Of a stretch of DNA of 16,980 nt, positions 15,810-16,980 are shown piece by piece. The DNA is from Planctomycetia bacterium. Its GTDB lineage: Bacteria; Planctomycetota; Planctomycetia; Pirellulales; UBA1268. Within the stretch, counting starts at the first letter, position 1; each line of letters opens with the position of its first letter. Made by a program: the position numbers and the translations under genes. Where the stretch lies: positions 1-16,980 of the forward strand of contig RGBY01000025.1 in NCBI GenBank assembly GCA_009919445.1, given 5' to 3'. Below the pieces are notes generated by a model. The model made no database searches, was not told the DNA's origin, and saw nothing but the letters and a program-made list of their open reading frames with translations.

Positions 15810-16688
15810 ATGCAGCCAACCGGCCCACAGCACGATGCCACTGCCGCACGGCCGGAGGGGGCTGCATTCCCGCTCGTACGACAGGCAAAGAGCACCGTGG
15901 CTGACGAAGTCGCTTCGCTCAAAGCGGAAATCAGTAAGAAAAATAACGAACTCAACGAGGTCCGTAACCAGCTCCGCGAGGCCCGCAAGCAGGCCACGCT
16001 TGGGGAACTCGTTGGCACCACCACCCACGAGTTCAATAACGCACTGACCACCATCCTCAACTACGCCAAAATGGGCCTGCGGCACGAGGACAAACCAACC
16101 CGCACCAAGGCCCTTGAGCGGATTCTCTCGGCCGGCACCCGAGCGGCGAAGATCACCGCCAGCATCCTCTCCATGTCTCGTAACCAGCGGTCGTCAACCC
16201 GGATGGAACCCGTCGATCTGGTCGCCCTCACCGAGGAGGTGCTGGTGCTGCTGGAACGCGAAATGATGAAATACCGGGTTCAGGTCGAACGTGAATTTTC
16301 TGACGTCCCCCGCATCATGGCCAACCCCGGCCAAATCCAGCAGGTCCTGCTGAACCTGATGGTGAACGCCAGGCAGGCCATGCCCGAAGGGGGAAGGCTG
16401 ATTCTGAGAATCGATACGACAGCTCAACGGCAGTCGGTCAACCTCTTGGTCCGAGACACCGGCTGCGGCATGACCACCGATGTCATGAAAAAGATGTTTG
16501 ATCCCAACTTTTCGACAAAAGCAGGCCCCGATGAAACGGGCAAAGGCGGGAATGGCCTCGGGCTTTCAGCCTGCCTGGAGATTCTCGAACTGCACTCGGC
16601 CCGGATCGCGGTTAAGAGCACCCCGGGCAAGGGAACTGGCATCACCATCCGCCTGCCGGCTCTGCGACCGGCGGCCGCCGCTGGCTGA
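15810..16688 (+). CDS. soluble histidine kinase without sensor domain
   Basis: 292 residues with no transmembrane segment, so cytoplasmic. Residues 1-30 are low-complexity and about 32-62 form a coiled coil (SLKAEISKKNNELNEVRNQ and on). The dimerisation/phospho-acceptor region has H73 in TTHEFNNALTTI, a sequence of the NtrB-like HEFNN kind. The ATPase domain holds the N-box N186 (NLMVNARQAM), G1 DTGCGM (216-221), F-box FDPNFSTK and G2 GKGGNGLGLS (244-253). All catalytic elements are intact. It probably receives signals through protein partners or the coiled coil. The cognate response regulator is not in view. It is 59 bp upstream of the AAA+ ATPase gene on the same strand. Confidence 0.92.
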   Translation: MQPTGPQHDATAARPEGAAFPLVRQAKSTVADEVASLKAEISKKNNELNEVRNQLREARKQATLGELVGTTTHEFNNALTTILNYAKMGLRHEDKPTRTKALERILSAGTRAAKITASILSMSRNQRSSTRMEPVDLVALTEEVLVLLEREMMKYRVQVEREFSDVPRIMANPGQIQQVLLNLMVNARQAMPEGGRLILRIDTTAQRQSVNLLVRDTGCGMTTDVMKKMFDPNFSTKAGPDETGKGGNGLGLSACLEILELHSARIAVKSTPGKGTGITIRLPALRPAAAAG

Positions 16689-16747
16689 AAAAATCGGCAG
16701 CGACGAGGAACGGCCTACAATCTGGAGGATCCCCCAGGAGATGCTCC

Positions 16748-16980
16748 ATGGCCAGTGCCACACCATCCGCTGCTTCCCTGCCCCGCACCCTCGCAGACCT
16801 GCGGCGTTCTGGCTGGCAGAGCCGATCCGTCAAGGATGAGGTACGAGAAAACCTTCTGCGGATGCTGGCTACCGGCGAAGAACTCTTCCCCGGCATCGTC
16901 GGGTACGACGACACCGTCATCCCGGAAATCAGCATCGCCCTGCTGGCCGGCCACGACATGCTCTTTCTGGGAGAAAAAGG
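16748..16980 (+). CDS. MoxR/magnesium-chelatase-type AAA+ ATPase, N-terminal part, cut by window edge
   Basis: 77 codons visible. The ATG at 16748 has an excellent ribosome-binding site, AGGAG at 16736-16740, seven bases upstream. The sequence TLADLRRSG, then [14 protein letters not shown], and [30 protein letters not shown] leads straight into a Walker A loop (GEKG-) at the edge. FPGIVGYD and the LLG-[E]-KG approach are typical of the ChlI/MoxR branch of AAA+ ATPases. The planctomycete version often sits beside a von Willebrand factor A protein gene, which would be downstream outside the window. The substrate is unknown; it need not be a real magnesium chelatase. It follows the soluble kinase on the same strand with 59 bp between, so they may be cotranscribed. 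Confidence 0.85.
   Translation, partial: [77 protein letters not shown]

Noticed and set aside
15671..16085. Two minus-strand open frames opposite the soluble kinase
   Set aside because: They overlap an intact kinase gene and contain no recognisable motif.
1..16980. Mobile elements, tRNA/rRNA genes, CRISPR arrays, defence genes
   Set aside because: By eye I found no transposase or integrase motif, no cloverleaf, no regularly spaced repeats and no recognised defence domain.

Overview
The window reads as a stretch of GC-rich (by eye about 60%) chromosome from a planctomycete. The clues are a short DUF1559-type prepilin-like gene, small proteins of a kind I associate with planctomycetes, a c-type-heme sensor kinase, a MoxR/magnesium-chelatase-type ATPase with a planctomycete-like N-terminus, and menaquinone synthesis by the futalosine route. 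The taxonomic call is an inference from gene content. Genes are densely packed on both strands. I see no tRNA, rRNA, insertion sequence, integrase or CRISPR array.

Layout. Positions 1-1543 (minus) hold most of a glycyl-tRNA synthetase gene that runs off the left edge. Upstream of it is a ComB-family 2-phosphosulfolactate phosphatase gene (minus). Divergent from comB is a plus-strand run of four quinone genes: ubiE/menG methyltransferase, ubiX flavin prenyltransferase, mqnP-like prenyltransferase and mqnE aminofutalosine synthase. They convert chorismate-derived precursor toward menaquinone. mqnE acts early, UbiX supplies prenyl-FMN for the UbiD-type decarboxylase, MqnP attaches the side chain and UbiE adds the final methyl. 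The other mqn genes are not in view.

Next comes a long minus-strand block in the order of transcription priA, heme-c histidine kinase, rnhA, recG. It is dominated by DNA replication restart, R-loop and recombination functions. Divergent from priA is nadD (NAD synthesis), which ends in a 13-bp convergent overlap with an 84-residue unknown gene. Then a minus-strand pair follows: a DUF1559/prepilin-like gene and a small membrane protein gene that carries an apparent frameshift and ends in a good intrinsic terminator. The right end, on plus, has a soluble histidine kinase and the first 77 codons of an AAA+ ATPase.

Most genes are ordinary housekeeping genes. The items most worth a second look are: a 122-nt nested inverted repeat in the 306-bp gap between the DUF1559 gene and the soluble kinase; the frameshifted small membrane protein gene; the heme-c kinase with a seven-glycine run after its CxxCH; a strong hairpin with its T-rich tail on the unexpected strand between the heme kinase and rnhA; and a ubiE gene whose best ribosome-binding site points at an ATC codon. 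I did not find a convincing new defence or mobile system.
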